Assembly: GCA_910574805.1 (NCBI GenBank) | Contig: CAJTCV010000004.1 | Location: 62,493 to 126,492 of the forward strand | From: Lachnospiraceae bacterium | GTDB taxonomy: Bacteria; Bacillota; Clostridia; Lachnospirales; Lachnospiraceae | Length of the DNA: 64,000 nucleotides | Direction: 5' to 3' | Part shown: piece after piece, positions 46,142 to 54,305 of the stretch | Position numbering within the stretch: position 1 is the first letter of the stretch | Layout: each line of letters opens with the position of its first letter | Translations under genes and position numbers: made by a program | The notes under the pieces: generated by a model | What the model was told of the DNA's origin: nothing | Seen by the model: only the letters and a program-made list of their open reading frames with translations | The model's database searches: none

Positions 46142-49100
46142 ATGGCCAGAAAAATGAAAACCATGGATGGAAACCATGCAGCGGCTCATGCATCCTATGC
46201 ATATTCCGACGTTGCAGCGATCTATCCGATCACACCGTCATCTGTTATGGCAGAAGCGACAGATGAGTGGGCAACCCAGGGAAGGACGAATATCTTCGGA
46301 CAGACCGTACAGGTAACCGAGATGCAGTCTGAGGCAGGTGCAGCAGGCGCTGTACACGGCTCTCTGGCAGCAGGCGCTCTGACGACCACCTTTACTGCTT
46401 CTCAGGGTCTCTTACTGATGATCCCGAACCTGTACAAAGTGGCAGGCGAGCGGCTTCCGGGTGTCTTCAATGTATCCGCACGTGCACTGGCAAGCCATGC
46501 ACTTTCCATTTTCGGAGATCACTCTGACGTATATGCATGCCGTCAGACCGGCGCAGCGATGCTCTGTGAGTCCAGCGTGCAGGAGGTTATGGACCTGACA
46601 CCGGTTGCTCACTGTGCAGCGATCAAAGGACGTCTTCCTTTCATCAACTTCTTCGACGGATTCCGTACCTCCCATGAGATCCAGAAGATCGAGCAGTGGG
46701 ATTACGAGGATCTGAAAGATATGGTGGATATGGACGCCATCGACGCGTACAGAAAAGATGCGCTGAATCCGAACCATCCGTGCCAGAGAGGTTCCGCTCA
46801 GAATCCGGATATCTTCTTCCAGGCCCGCGAGGCATGCAATCCGTACTATGATGCGCTTCCGGCAATTGTTCAGGAGTACATGGACAAGGTCAATGCGAAG
46901 ATCGGAACCAATTATAAATTATTCAACTACTACGGTGCTCCGGATGCGGAAAAGGTGATCATCGCCATGGGTTCCGTATGCGATACCATCGAGGAGACCA
47001 TTGACTATCTGATGGCAGCAGGCCAGAAGGTGGGCGTTGTGAAAGTACGTCTGTACCGCCCGTTCAGCGCGGAAGCTCTGATCGAGGCAATTCCGGATAC
47101 TGTGAAGCAGATCACGGTTCTTGACCGGACGAAAGAGCCGGGCGCACTTGGCGAGCCGCTGTATCTGGACGTAGTTGCGGCCCTGAAGGGAACGAAGTTC
47201 AACGACACGCCGGTCTTCACCGGACGTTACGGCCTTGGTTCCAAGGATACCACACCGGCACAGATCGCTGCAGTCTATGAGAATACAACAAAGCAGAAAT
47301 TTACCATCGGTATCGTGGATGATGTGACCAACCTGTCTCTTGAGACCGGCGCTCCTCTGGTTACGACTCCGGAAGGTACCATCAACTGTAAGTTCTGGGG
47401 TCTGGGTGCAGACGGTACGGTCGGCGCCAACAAGAACTCCATCAAGATCATCGGTGACAACACCGATATGTATGCACAGGCATACTTTGATTATGACTCC
47501 AAGAAATCCGGCGGTGTGACCATGTCTCACCTTCGTTTTGGAAAGAAGCCGATCAAGTCTACATACCTGATCCACAAGGCGAATTTTGTAGCATGTCATA
47601 ATCCTTCTTATGTAAACAAATACAACATGGTTCAGGAACTGGTGGACGGCGGTACGTTTCTTCTGAACTGCCCGTGGGATATGGAAGGTCTTGAGAAGCA
47701 TCTTCCGGGACAGGTGAAGGCATTCATCGCGAACCACAATATCAAGTTCTATGTGATCGACGGTGTGAAGATCGGTATCGAGACCGGCATGGGACCGACC
47801 CGTATCAACACGATCCTTCAGTCTGCATTCTTTAAACTGGCTGATATCATTCCGGAGGCTCAGGCCATCGAACTGATGAAGGCTGCTGCAAAGGCAACCT
47901 ACGGCCGCAAGGGTGACGACGTGGTTGCCAAGAACTGGGCTGCGATTGACGAAGGTGCAAAACAGGTCGTTGAGATTCAGGTTCCGGACAGCTGGAAGAG
48001 CGCGGCGGACGAAGGACTGGCTATGACCCATGCAGAGAGCGGAAGAAAGGATGCCGTTGATTTCGTCAACAACATCCAGGCAAAAGTATCCGCGCAGGAA
48101 GGCAATTCTCTGCCCGTATCCGCATTCAAGGATTATGTGGACGGCACGACTCCTTCCGGTACTTCCGCATATGAGAAGCGCGGTATCGCTGTGAACATCC
48201 CGGTATGGAATCCGGAGAACTGTATCCAGTGTAACCGTTGTTCCTATGTGTGTCCGCACGCAGTCATCCGTCCGGTGGCAATGACCCCTGACGAGGCGGC
48301 AAAGGCTCCGGAAGGAATGCAGATGCTGGATATGACCGGTATGCTGGACAAGAAGTTTGCAATCGTCGTATCTGCTTACGACTGTACCGGATGCGGTTCC
48401 TGTGTGAACGTCTGCCCGGGCAAGAAGGGCGCAAAGGCGATCGAGATGGCAAATATGGAAGCCAACACAGGCTGCCAGGCGGCATTCGACTACGCAGTGA
48501 CTCTGCCGGAGAAAGCAGATGTGATCGCGAAGTTCAAGGAAGCAACCGTAAAGGGATCTCAGTTCAAGACTCCGCTGCTTGAGTTCTCAGGCGCGTGCGC
48601 GGGCTGCGGCGAGACACCTTACGCAAAACTGATCACCCAGCTCTTTGGTGACAGAATGTATATCGCAAACGCAACCGGATGTTCCTCTATCTGGGGTAAC
48701 TCTTCACCGTCCACACCGTACACCGTGAACCAGAAGGGTCAGGGTCCGGCATGGTCCAACTCCCTGTTTGAGGATGCGGCTGAGTTCGGTTATGGTATGC
48801 TGCTGGCGCAGAATGCGATCCGCGGCGGTCTGAAGACGAAAGTGGAAGACCTGGCTGCAAACGCCGAGAAGGAAGACGTGAAGGCGGCGGCTCAGGAGTG
48901 GCTTGACACTTACGGATGCGGCGCAACCAACGGCGCGGCAACGGACAAGCTGGTGGCAGCTCTGGAGGCATGCGGATGCGACAAAGCGCAGGCGATCCTG
49001 AAAGACAAGGAATTCCTCGCTAAGAAGTCCCAGTGGATCTTCGGCGGCGACGGATGGGCATATGATATCGGATTCGGCGGCGTGGACCATGTGCTGGCTT

Positions 49101-49684
49101 CCGGCAAGGATATCAACGTCATGGTATTCGATACCGAGGTTTACTCCAACACCGGCGGACAGTCCTCCAAGGCAACTCCGACCGGAGCGATCGCTCAGTT
49201 CGCAGCCGGCGGTAAAGACACCAAGAAGAAAGACCTGGCTTCCATCGCCATGAGCTACGGTTATGTATATGTGGCGCAGATTTCCATGGGTGCGGACTTC
49301 AATCAGTGTGTGAAGGCCATCGCAGAGGCAGAGGCATATCCGGGACCGTCCCTGATCATCGCTTACGCTCCGTGTATCAACCATGGTATCAAGAAGGGTA
49401 TGAGCAAGGCTCAGACCGAGGAGCAGCTGGCGGTTGAGGCTGGTTACTGGCACTGCTTCCGTTACAATCCGGCGCTTGCCGCAGAAGGCAAGGATGCGTT
49501 TGCTCTGGATTCCAAGGAGCCGACCGGAGATTATCAGGCATTCCTTGACGGAGAGGTACGTTACAACGCTCTGAAACGTGCAAATCCGGAGAGGGCTGCG
49601 AAGCTGTTCGACAAGAATGAAAGCGAAGCAAAGGCAAGATACGCTTACCTCAACAAGCTGAAAACGCTTTACGGGGCGGAGTAA
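46142..49684 (+). CDS. nifJ: Pyruvate:ferredoxin (flavodoxin) oxidoreductase
   Basis: The 1180-residue single-chain enzyme oxidises pyruvate to acetyl-CoA and CO2 and reduces ferredoxin. Domains run in order: pyruvate-binding domain (YPITPSSVMAE near residue 28), gamma domain, ferredoxin domain with two 4Fe-4S motifs (CIQCNRCSYVCPHA near 694 and CTGCGSCVNVCPG near 748), the proximal cluster CAGCGETPYAKL near 819 and the TPP motif GDGWAYDIGFGG near 970. ATG 46142 follows AGGAGG by 9 nt; the upstream in-frame ATG overlaps that site. Codon use is highly biased, fitting strong expression in an anaerobe. Confidence 0.98.
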   Translation: MARKMKTMDGNHAAAHASYAYSDVAAIYPITPSSVMAEATDEWATQGRTNIFGQTVQVTEMQSEAGAAGAVHGSLAAGALTTTFTASQGLLLMIPNLYKVAGERLPGVFNVSARALASHALSIFGDHSDVYACRQTGAAMLCESSVQEVMDLTPVAHCAAIKGRLPFINFFDGFRTSHEIQKIEQWDYEDLKDMVDMDAIDAYRKDALNPNHPCQRGSAQNPDIFFQAREACNPYYDALPAIVQEYMDKVNAKIGTNYKLFNYYGAPDAEKVIIAMGSVCDTIEETIDYLMAAGQKVGVVKVRLYRPFSAEALIEAIPDTVKQITVLDRTKEPGALGEPLYLDVVAALKGTKFNDTPVFTGRYGLGSKDTTPAQIAAVYENTTKQKFTIGIVDDVTNLSLETGAPLVTTPEGTINCKFWGLGADGTVGANKNSIKIIGDNTDMYAQAYFDYDSKKSGGVTMSHLRFGKKPIKSTYLIHKANFVACHNPSYVNKYNMVQELVDGGTFLLNCPWDMEGLEKHLPGQVKAFIANHNIKFYVIDGVKIGIETGMGPTRINTILQSAFFKLADIIPEAQAIELMKAAAKATYGRKGDDVVAKNWAAIDEGAKQVVEIQVPDSWKSAADEGLAMTHAESGRKDAVDFVNNIQAKVSAQEGNSLPVSAFKDYVDGTTPSGTSAYEKRGIAVNIPVWNPENCIQCNRCSYVCPHAVIRPVAMTPDEAAKAPEGMQMLDMTGMLDKKFAIVVSAYDCTGCGSCVNVCPGKKGAKAIEMANMEANTGCQAAFDYAVTLPEKADVIAKFKEATVKGSQFKTPLLEFSGACAGCGETPYAKLITQLFGDRMYIANATGCSSIWGNSSPSTPYTVNQKGQGPAWSNSLFEDAAEFGYGMLLAQNAIRGGLKTKVEDLAANAEKEDVKAAAQEWLDTYGCGATNGAATDKLVAALEACGCDKAQAILKDKEFLAKKSQWIFGGDGWAYDIGFGGVDHVLASGKDINVMVFDTEVYSNTGGQSSKATPTGAIAQFAAGGKDTKKKDLASIAMSYGYVYVAQISMGADFNQCVKAIAEAEAYPGPSLIIAYAPCINHGIKKGMSKAQTEEQLAVEAGYWHCFRYNPALAAEGKDAFALDSKEPTGDYQAFLDGEVRYNALKRANPERAAKLFDKNESEAKARYAYLNKLKTLYGAE

Positions 49685-49716
49685 TCTTTGCTGGTGTAAT
49701 CGGATAAGATAAGCGG

Positions 49717-49762
49717 AAAACCCGCTGCGCGGACAGGGTATTGTCTGCGCGGCGGGTTTTTT
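49717..49762 (+). terminator. Strong rho-independent terminator after nifJ
   Basis: A 19-base near-perfect stem (AAAACCCGCTGCGCGGACA against TGTCTGCGCGGCGGGTTTT, one mismatch) and six T. It marks the border between chromosomal genes and the phage-derived cluster. Confidence 0.9.
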
Positions 49763-49802
49763 GATTGATTATTCTGCTTGATACGACAGGCAGAGACAGA
49801 AG

Positions 49803-50261
49803 TTATACCAGCTCCATAACCATAAGAGATGGTTCAAAGATGATCAGGTAGTGATCTACCTGGGTGAATATGCCGTACTTCTTCCGGTAACAGGATAAGG
49901 CATCATCCAGAAATTCTTCTGTAACCTCCAGATACTCCGCCATCTCGGAGAGCGTACGGCAGCGGCGCTGATATGCCTGTATGATGCCGAGCAGCCCTAC
50001 GAGCCGGTCGTATGCCATGACTCGTCCGCGTAATTCCTGCTTTCGATTGGAGACAGAAGTCTGATCCAGAATGTTTCCGAAAGCCGTATGATAATGCCCC
50101 AGTTCTTCGGCCAGTACACATTTTTTCTCTGCTTCCGTCAGACCTTTTTGAATCGCGATCCGGTTGCCCTTGATACGTCCCTTGCCTGCGCGGAGAGGCT
50201 TTTCCTTCGTGATCAGATTGTGATCGTCAGCCTCGATCAGTAATTCCTCATATGTGCTCAA
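49803..50261 (-). CDS. ImmA/IrrE family metallopeptidase
   Basis: The 152-residue protein carries the zinc-peptidase motif LAEELGHYHT, the phage ImmA variant of HExxH, in its middle third and a helical C-terminus. ImmA cleaves its partner repressor after DNA damage or other signals and so induces the element. The start is TTG 50261, 8 nt after AGGAGG. It lies 15 nt downstream of the repressor gene on the same strand, forming the standard ImmR-ImmA pair. Confidence 0.88.
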   Translation of the reverse strand: MSTYEELLIEADDHNLITKEKPLRAGKGRIKGNRIAIQKGLTEAEKKCVLAEELGHYHTAFGNILDQTSVSNRKQELRGRVMAYDRLVGLLGIIQAYQRRCRTLSEMAEYLEVTEEFLDDALSCYRKKYGIFTQVDHYLIIFEPSLMVMELV

Positions 50262-50276
50262 AAAGAAAACCTCCTG

Positions 50277-50795
50277 TTAAAAATCTTCGCTGTCCATCAG
50301 GTCTTCGTCGAACGCCTGATCTTCTTCGGATGCTCCCGGTATGGCATGAGCAGCGTTCAGCACGGGCTGTTCCCAGGAGTAATATTTATCGGCTTTCAGC
50401 ATCTGTTTCATCTCGCCTCTGATCTCACCCTGATCGTCAGAATCAAGCTGTGTGTAAAGAAAAAATGCCTCATATACAGACCGGCCATGCTGCTTCTGGA
50501 GCATTTTCAGCAGGTCCGTTTCACTTTGCAGTCTTTCCGTATGACAGATAATGTCTCGCTCAGAGAGATCATATCCGCCCGGTTCTGCATGGCCGGAGAC
50601 CCAGCTGCTCAGCTCTTCTACTGATATTTGGAGGGCCGAGGACAGTTTTATCATTTTATCACTCTTCAGCATTTTTATATTGCCGCTTTCCCAGCGCTGT
50701 ACGGTTGCTTCTGCCACACCTACATAAGCGGAGACTTCTTTCAAAGTCAGTCCAAGCCTTTTTCGGCGTTCTCTGATCCTGGTTCCTAAGTTCAT
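50277..50795 (-). CDS. XRE-family (ImmR/CI-like) repressor
   Basis: The 172-residue protein has an N-terminal helix-turn-helix (RIRERRKRLGLTLKEVSAYV, VAEATVQRWESGNI) and an acidic C-terminal half. ATG 50795 is preceded by AAAGGAGG; the open frame upstream lacks a ribosome site. It should bind palindromes in the 246-nt region at 50796-51041 and repress the rightward tail operon while controlling itself. ImmA encoded next is the likely relief mechanism. Confidence 0.9.
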   Translation of the reverse strand: MNLGTRIRERRKRLGLTLKEVSAYVGVAEATVQRWESGNIKMLKSDKMIKLSSALQISVEELSSWVSGHAEPGGYDLSERDIICHTERLQSETDLLKMLQKQHGRSVYEAFFLYTQLDSDDQGEIRGEMKQMLKADKYYSWEQPVLNAAHAIPGASEEDQAFDEDLMDSEDF

Positions 50796-50820
50796 GGGGC
50801 AAACCTCCTTTCTGCAGTCT

Positions 50821-50849
50821 ATTTTACAAGGTATCAGGTTGAAAATCAA
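50821..50849 (-). promoter_or_regulatory. Leftward promoter of the repressor-immA operon
   Basis: On the minus strand TTGATT (50849-50844), 17-nt spacer, TAAAAT (50826-50821). Confidence 0.5.
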
Positions 50850-50861
50850 TACGTATACGTA
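50850..50861. promoter_or_regulatory. Candidate repressor operator palindrome
   Basis: TACGTATACGTA is a perfect 12-bp palindrome at the upstream edge of the leftward promoter. Related TACGT or GTAAGT motifs recur nearby: CGTGTAAGTA at 50881-50890, ACTTACGTAA beginning at 50928, and AATACGTTC near 50955. Confidence 0.45.
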
Positions 50862-50890
50862 ATATTCCTTAAAAAACTTTCGTGTAAGTA

Positions 50891-50919
50891 TTGAAAAAAA
50901 TTCGGATTAATGATAAAGT
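50891..50919 (+). promoter_or_regulatory. Candidate rightward promoter of the DUF1492 regulator gene
   Basis: TTGAAA (50891-50896), 17-nt spacer, TAAAGT (50914-50919), flanked on both sides by AACTTTC/GAAAGTT and ACTTACGTAA motifs that could be operators. Confidence 0.45.
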
Positions 50920-51041
50920 ATAGAAAACTTACGTAAAAGAAAGTTTCTGCACAAATACGTTCTTTCAGAGCCCATGGAGGACGGGCATGGGATGATGCGT
51001 AAAAAATACGAAAGGGTAATGAAAAAAGGAGGCTGTATCAT

Positions 51042-51542
51042 ATGAAAACATTAATTTATGATCCGGGGACAGAGGTGGTCGTTGTTGTGGAAGGGAAGAG
51101 TGGAATGAAGGCAAAAGAATATTTACAACAGTTGCAGAGACTGGATGTGATGATTGATCAGAGGCTTCAGGAAAAGGCGGATCTTCAGGCAGGACTCTTC
51201 AGTACAGGCGGCGTGGATTATACAAAGGAACGGGTGCAGACGGCTTCTCCCGGAAATGCAGGATATGAAAAAAAGGTCATCCGGATGATTGATCTGGAAA
51301 GAGAAATTGACGATCTGATTGATGAATATGTGGACTTGAAGCATCAGATCATTGGCGAGATTCAGGGAATGAAGAAACCGGATCACATCCGGCTGCTGTA
51401 TCTGAAATATGTGAAGAACAGAAAGCTGGAACAGATTGCGGATGAGATGAACTACAGCTATCAATATGTAAGAGAAATGCACAGAGCTGCATTGAAAGAA
51501 TTTTCACAAACCTACACAAACCTACAGCAAGGTGTGCTATGA
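51042..51542 (+). CDS. DUF1492 sigma-factor-like phage transcription regulator
   Basis: The 166-residue protein has the DUF1492 layout: a coiled-coil N-terminal half beginning MKAKEYLQQLQRLD at residue 22 and a sigma-70 region 4-like helix-turn-helix near the end (YVKNRKLEQIADEMNYSYQYVREMH). About 21 residues precede the usual family start, yet AAGGAGG lies 9 nt before ATG 51042, so the longer form is likely made. Family members act as late-gene activators in Firmicute phages. It directly precedes a hairpin and then the tail genes, so it is the likely switch for particle production. Confidence 0.8.
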   Translation: MKTLIYDPGTEVVVVVEGKSGMKAKEYLQQLQRLDVMIDQRLQEKADLQAGLFSTGGVDYTKERVQTASPGNAGYEKKVIRMIDLEREIDDLIDEYVDLKHQIIGEIQGMKKPDHIRLLYLKYVKNRKLEQIADEMNYSYQYVREMHRAALKEFSQTYTNLQQGVL

Positions 51543-51556
51543 TAGTATCATCAAAG

Positions 51557-51598
51557 ATCAGTTACCGAAGCCGTGAGGCCGGTAGCTGATTTTGTTTT
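51557..51598 (+). terminator. Terminator-like hairpin between regulator and tail genes
   Basis: Eleven-base arms ATCAGTTACCG and CGGTAGCTGAT (one G-T pair), plus inner GCC/GGC pairing, followed by TTTGTTTT. Transcription of the tail operon must start after it or read through it. Confidence 0.65.
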
Positions 51599-51640
51599 AT
51601 GAACAGGATCATATTGAAAAAGAAAAAGGAAGGAGGTTAT

Positions 51641-51718
51641 ATGAACAATGTACAGGCCTGCAGGCAGGGCGCCGCCCGGAAAGGGCAGCACACGCAGAAA
51701 AGAAAAGCGAGGGGATAG
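51641..51718 (+). CDS. Possible 25-residue basic peptide upstream of tail genes
   Basis: ATG 51641 follows AAGGAGG by 4-5 nt, and the frame runs 25 codons (MNNVQACRQGAARKG and a Lys/Arg-rich tail) to TAG 51718, three nt before the TTG of the tail-terminator gene. The strong ribosome site suggests translation, perhaps to couple ribosomes into the next gene. It could also be the stump of a deleted head-tail connector gene. No family recognised. Confidence 0.4.
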   Translation: MNNVQACRQGAARKGQHTQKRKARG

Positions 51719-51721
51719 AAA

Positions 51722-52153
51722 TTGGTTCATTTTATTATGGAATCCATCTGCATGTCACTGGATGCGGAATTTGGAGACGGATATAAAATCTACAGAGAAG
51801 AGACAGAGCAGGGTCTGCAGGGACCTTGTTTTTTTGTACTCTGCTGCGGTGTAAAAGAAAGGCCGTTTCCGAACAAACGGTATTTCAGAGAAAGTCAGTT
51901 CTGTATCCGTTATCTTTCAGGCGGAGAAAATGAAGAATGCCACGCGGCTGCAGAACGGCTGCTCTGGTGTCTGAAATGGCTGGAGGTTCAGGGAGATCCG
52001 GTGATGGGTACGAAGATGAGGTATGAAGTGTCTGACGGGGTTCTGCGCTTCTTTGTAAATTATGATATGTTCGTTTACAGAGAAGCGGAGTCCGTTCCAT
52101 GGATGGAGGAGATATCCTCATCAACCTCAGTGAAAGGAGAGATGACAGGATGA
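51722..52153 (+). CDS. Phage tail terminator protein (DUF6838-like)
   Basis: The 143-residue protein resembles the small tail-completion proteins that precede the sheath gene in PBSX- and clostridial-type myophages: ESICMSLDAEFGDGYKIYREE then GPCFFVLCC and an aromatic beta-rich core. TTG 51722 is chosen because GAGGGG lies 7 nt upstream and the family N-terminus aligns from there. In a phage this ring caps the tail tube and meets the head; in a headless particle it would close the top end. It overlaps the next gene by 4 nt. Confidence 0.7.
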   Translation: MVHFIMESICMSLDAEFGDGYKIYREETEQGLQGPCFFVLCCGVKERPFPNKRYFRESQFCIRYLSGGENEECHAAAERLLWCLKWLEVQGDPVMGTKMRYEVSDGVLRFFVNYDMFVYREAESVPWMEEISSSTSVKGEMTG

Positions 52154-52353
52154 CAGGGAAAAAGAAACTCTCAGAGGCGGCAGAGATCCCGGGGGAAACA
52201 GAACATATGTTTTCAAAGGAACAGCTGATTGCCTCTGACCGTTTCCGAAACAGAAGAGATCTGGTAAAAGCTCTTCTGGATACAGGAGAATTATACACGG
52301 TGAAGGCCGCGGAAGAAAATATTCAGAATTATATGAAAGGTAAGGTGAAATAA
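52150..52353 (+). CDS. Small conserved phage tail-region protein
   Basis: The 67-residue protein contains FSKEQLIASDRFRNRRDLVKALL and ends YMKGKVK, a pattern found in small proteins between the tail terminator and sheath genes of clostridial phages. Start ATG 52150 overlaps the previous stop as ATGA and sits about 8 nt after AAGGAGAG; an earlier in-frame ATG lacks support. Function unknown; possibly an assembly factor for sheath or tube. The sheath gene starts 1 nt after its stop. Confidence 0.65.
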   Translation: MTGKKKLSEAAEIPGETEHMFSKEQLIASDRFRNRRDLVKALLDTGELYTVKAAEENIQNYMKGKVK

Positions 52354-52354
52354 A

Positions 52355-53665
52355 ATGGCTTTAGGCGGAGGTACTTTTTTAACGCAGAATAAGGAACTGC
52401 CGGGTGCATATATCAACTTTGTGTCCAGGACGGCTGCTGCGGCGGCACTGTCTGACAGGGGAATTGTTACGATGCCTCTTGAGCTGGACTGGGGGGTCTC
52501 CGGGGAAGTATTCCAGGTGACAAACAGTGATTTTCAGAAAAGAAGTATGGAGCTGTTCGGGTATGAATATACCAGCGACAGGCTCAGGGGTCTCAGGGAT
52601 CTGTTTTTAAATACACAGCTTTTTTATGGATATCGGCTGAACGGCAGCGGGAAGAAAGCAGGAAACGAACTGGCAGAGGCCCGGTACTGCGGAGTACGCG
52701 GGAATGATCTGAAGATTACGGTACAGGTGAATCCGGACAATGAAGAACTGTTTGACGTGAAGACACTCCTGGGAACAGAGGTAGTGGACGGGCAGACCGT
52801 TTCGACAGCGGCTGAACTGACAGCAAACAATTATGTAACATGGAAATCCGGGATTACCCTTACAGCTGCTGCTGCGGTTCCCATGACCGGGGGAGAGAAC
52901 GGAGAGGTGAGCGGAGCGTCTTATCAGGATTATCTGGACAAGATCGAAGCATATACATTCAACATCATGGGTACGACGGTCACAGATGACATTACAAAAT
53001 CCCTTTTTACTGCTTTTGTGAAGCGGCTGCGTGAGGAAATGGGCATAAAGTTCCAGCTTGTCCTGTACGATTACGCAAAAGCAGATGATATGGGTGTGAT
53101 CAGCGTGAATAATAAAGTCCTTGATGAAGGCTGGGGAGAAGCAGGTCTTGTCTACTGGGTGACAGGCGCCTGTGCCGGCTGCCCGGTCAACAGGAGCAAT
53201 CAGAACCGGATCTATGACGGCGAATTTACAGTGGATACGCCGTATACTCAGAACGAACTGAAAGCAGCGATCCGGGAAGGAAAATTCACCTTCCATAAAG
53301 CGGGAACGGATGTTCGAGTTCTGGAAGATATCAATACACTGGTCACGGTTACAGACACCATGGGGGATGTGTTCAAAGACAATCAGACCATCCGGGTCAT
53401 TGATCAGATCGGCAATGATATTGCAGTGCTTTTCCGTACGAAATATCTTGGGGTGGTCCCCAATGATGCGGCCGGCAGGATCTCTCTCTGGTCAGATATT
53501 GTCAAACATCATGAGCAGCTTCAGGAGATCCGGGCCATCGAATATTTTTCTGATGCGGACGTGAAAGTGGAGCAGGGGGATACAAAGAAATCGGTAGTTG
53601 TGTCGGACCTTATAACGGTGGTAAATTCCATGGGCAGGTTGTACATGACGGTGACCGTGGCGTAG
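52355..53665 (+). CDS. Contractile tail sheath protein (XkdK-like)
   Basis: The 436-residue protein has the XkdK-type start GGGTFLTQNKELPGAYINFVS, a middle variable beta domain and the conserved C-terminal sheath part (DINTLVTVTDTMGDVFKDNQTIRVIDQIGNDI region, about 325-430). The N-terminal linker strand PGAYINFVS and the C-terminal strand would mesh neighbouring subunits. Its presence shows that the tail is contractile. It is followed 17 nt later by the tube gene. Confidence 0.93.
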   Translation: MALGGGTFLTQNKELPGAYINFVSRTAAAAALSDRGIVTMPLELDWGVSGEVFQVTNSDFQKRSMELFGYEYTSDRLRGLRDLFLNTQLFYGYRLNGSGKKAGNELAEARYCGVRGNDLKITVQVNPDNEELFDVKTLLGTEVVDGQTVSTAAELTANNYVTWKSGITLTAAAAVPMTGGENGEVSGASYQDYLDKIEAYTFNIMGTTVTDDITKSLFTAFVKRLREEMGIKFQLVLYDYAKADDMGVISVNNKVLDEGWGEAGLVYWVTGACAGCPVNRSNQNRIYDGEFTVDTPYTQNELKAAIREGKFTFHKAGTDVRVLEDINTLVTVTDTMGDVFKDNQTIRVIDQIGNDIAVLFRTKYLGVVPNDAAGRISLWSDIVKHHEQLQEIRAIEYFSDADVKVEQGDTKKSVVVSDLITVVNSMGRLYMTVTVA

Positions 53666-53682
53666 GAAAGGAGTGAAATGAT

Positions 53683-54162
53683 ATGTCAAATGTGACGATG
53701 AAGGCCAAAGACACCGTGTTTGCGGCTCTGGCAGAGTGTTTTATCACAATCGGAACGCGCCGGTATAACTTTATGCAGGCGATTAATCTGGAAGCAAAAT
53801 TTGAGAAGAACAAGACGGAGGTGCCTATTCTGGGCAAAACCGGAAAAGGGAACAAGGCATCGGGCTGGAAGGGTACAGGCAGTGCGACCTTCCATTACAA
53901 TACGTCTGTTTTCCGGCAGATGATGCTCCAGTATAAGGATACCGGGGAGGATATCTATTTTGAGATCCAGATTTCCAATGAGGACAAAACATCCGCGGTG
54001 GGCCGACAGACCATGATTCTGATGGACTGTAATATTGACGGCGGGATTCTGGCCAAGTTCGATGCGGACGGAGAATATCTGGAAGAAGAAATGGATTTTA
54101 CGTTTGAAGATTTCAAGATGCCGGAGGCATTCAAAGATCTGGAAGGATTTCTGACCAACTGA
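53683..54162 (+). CDS. Phage tail tube protein (XkdM-like)
   Basis: The 159-residue protein matches XkdM-type tube subunits: AECFITIGTRRYNFMQAINLEAKFEK with the tube beta sandwich, VPILGKTGKGNKASGWKGTGSATFHYNTS split over two strands, and a C-terminal EEMDFTFEDFKMPEAF. It forms the inner rigid tube driven through the target envelope on contraction. Two hairpins follow in the 143-nt gap before the chaperone gene. Confidence 0.92.
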   Translation: MSNVTMKAKDTVFAALAECFITIGTRRYNFMQAINLEAKFEKNKTEVPILGKTGKGNKASGWKGTGSATFHYNTSVFRQMMLQYKDTGEDIYFEIQISNEDKTSAVGRQTMILMDCNIDGGILAKFDADGEYLEEEMDFTFEDFKMPEAFKDLEGFLTN

Positions 54163-54173
54163 GAAAGCGGCAA

Positions 54174-54201
54174 TTCCCGGTTGTGTGAGCAGAACCGGGA
54201 A
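54174..54201 (+). other. Hairpin after the tail tube gene
   Basis: TTCCCGGTT (54174-54182) and AACCGGGAA (54193-54201), perfect 9-bp arms and a 10-nt loop, 12 nt after the tube stop. No clear T run, so possibly an mRNA-stabilising element for the abundant tube and sheath transcript. Confidence 0.5.
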
Positions 54202-54227
54202 CCGGCAGATGTGTAAAAAGCAGTGAT

Positions 54228-54270
54228 GAACCTCCTGTGCGGCGTGATTGCAGATCCATACAGGAGGTTC
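54228..54270 (+). other. Second hairpin containing an SD-like arm before the chaperone gene
   Basis: GAACCTCCTGT (54228-54238) pairs perfectly with ACAGGAGGTTC (54260-54270), followed by TTTCC. The right arm contains AGGAGG without a start codon at usable distance. It may attenuate transcription so that sheath and tube exceed downstream products. Confidence 0.5.
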
Positions 54271-54305
54271 TTTCCAAATTTAATGAAGTAAAGGAGCATA
54301 TAAAA

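Noticed and set aside
50118-50150. Inactive ImmA because the first His of HExxH is replaced
   Set aside because: EELGHYH is the usual form in the phage ImmA subfamily and is not evidence of decay.
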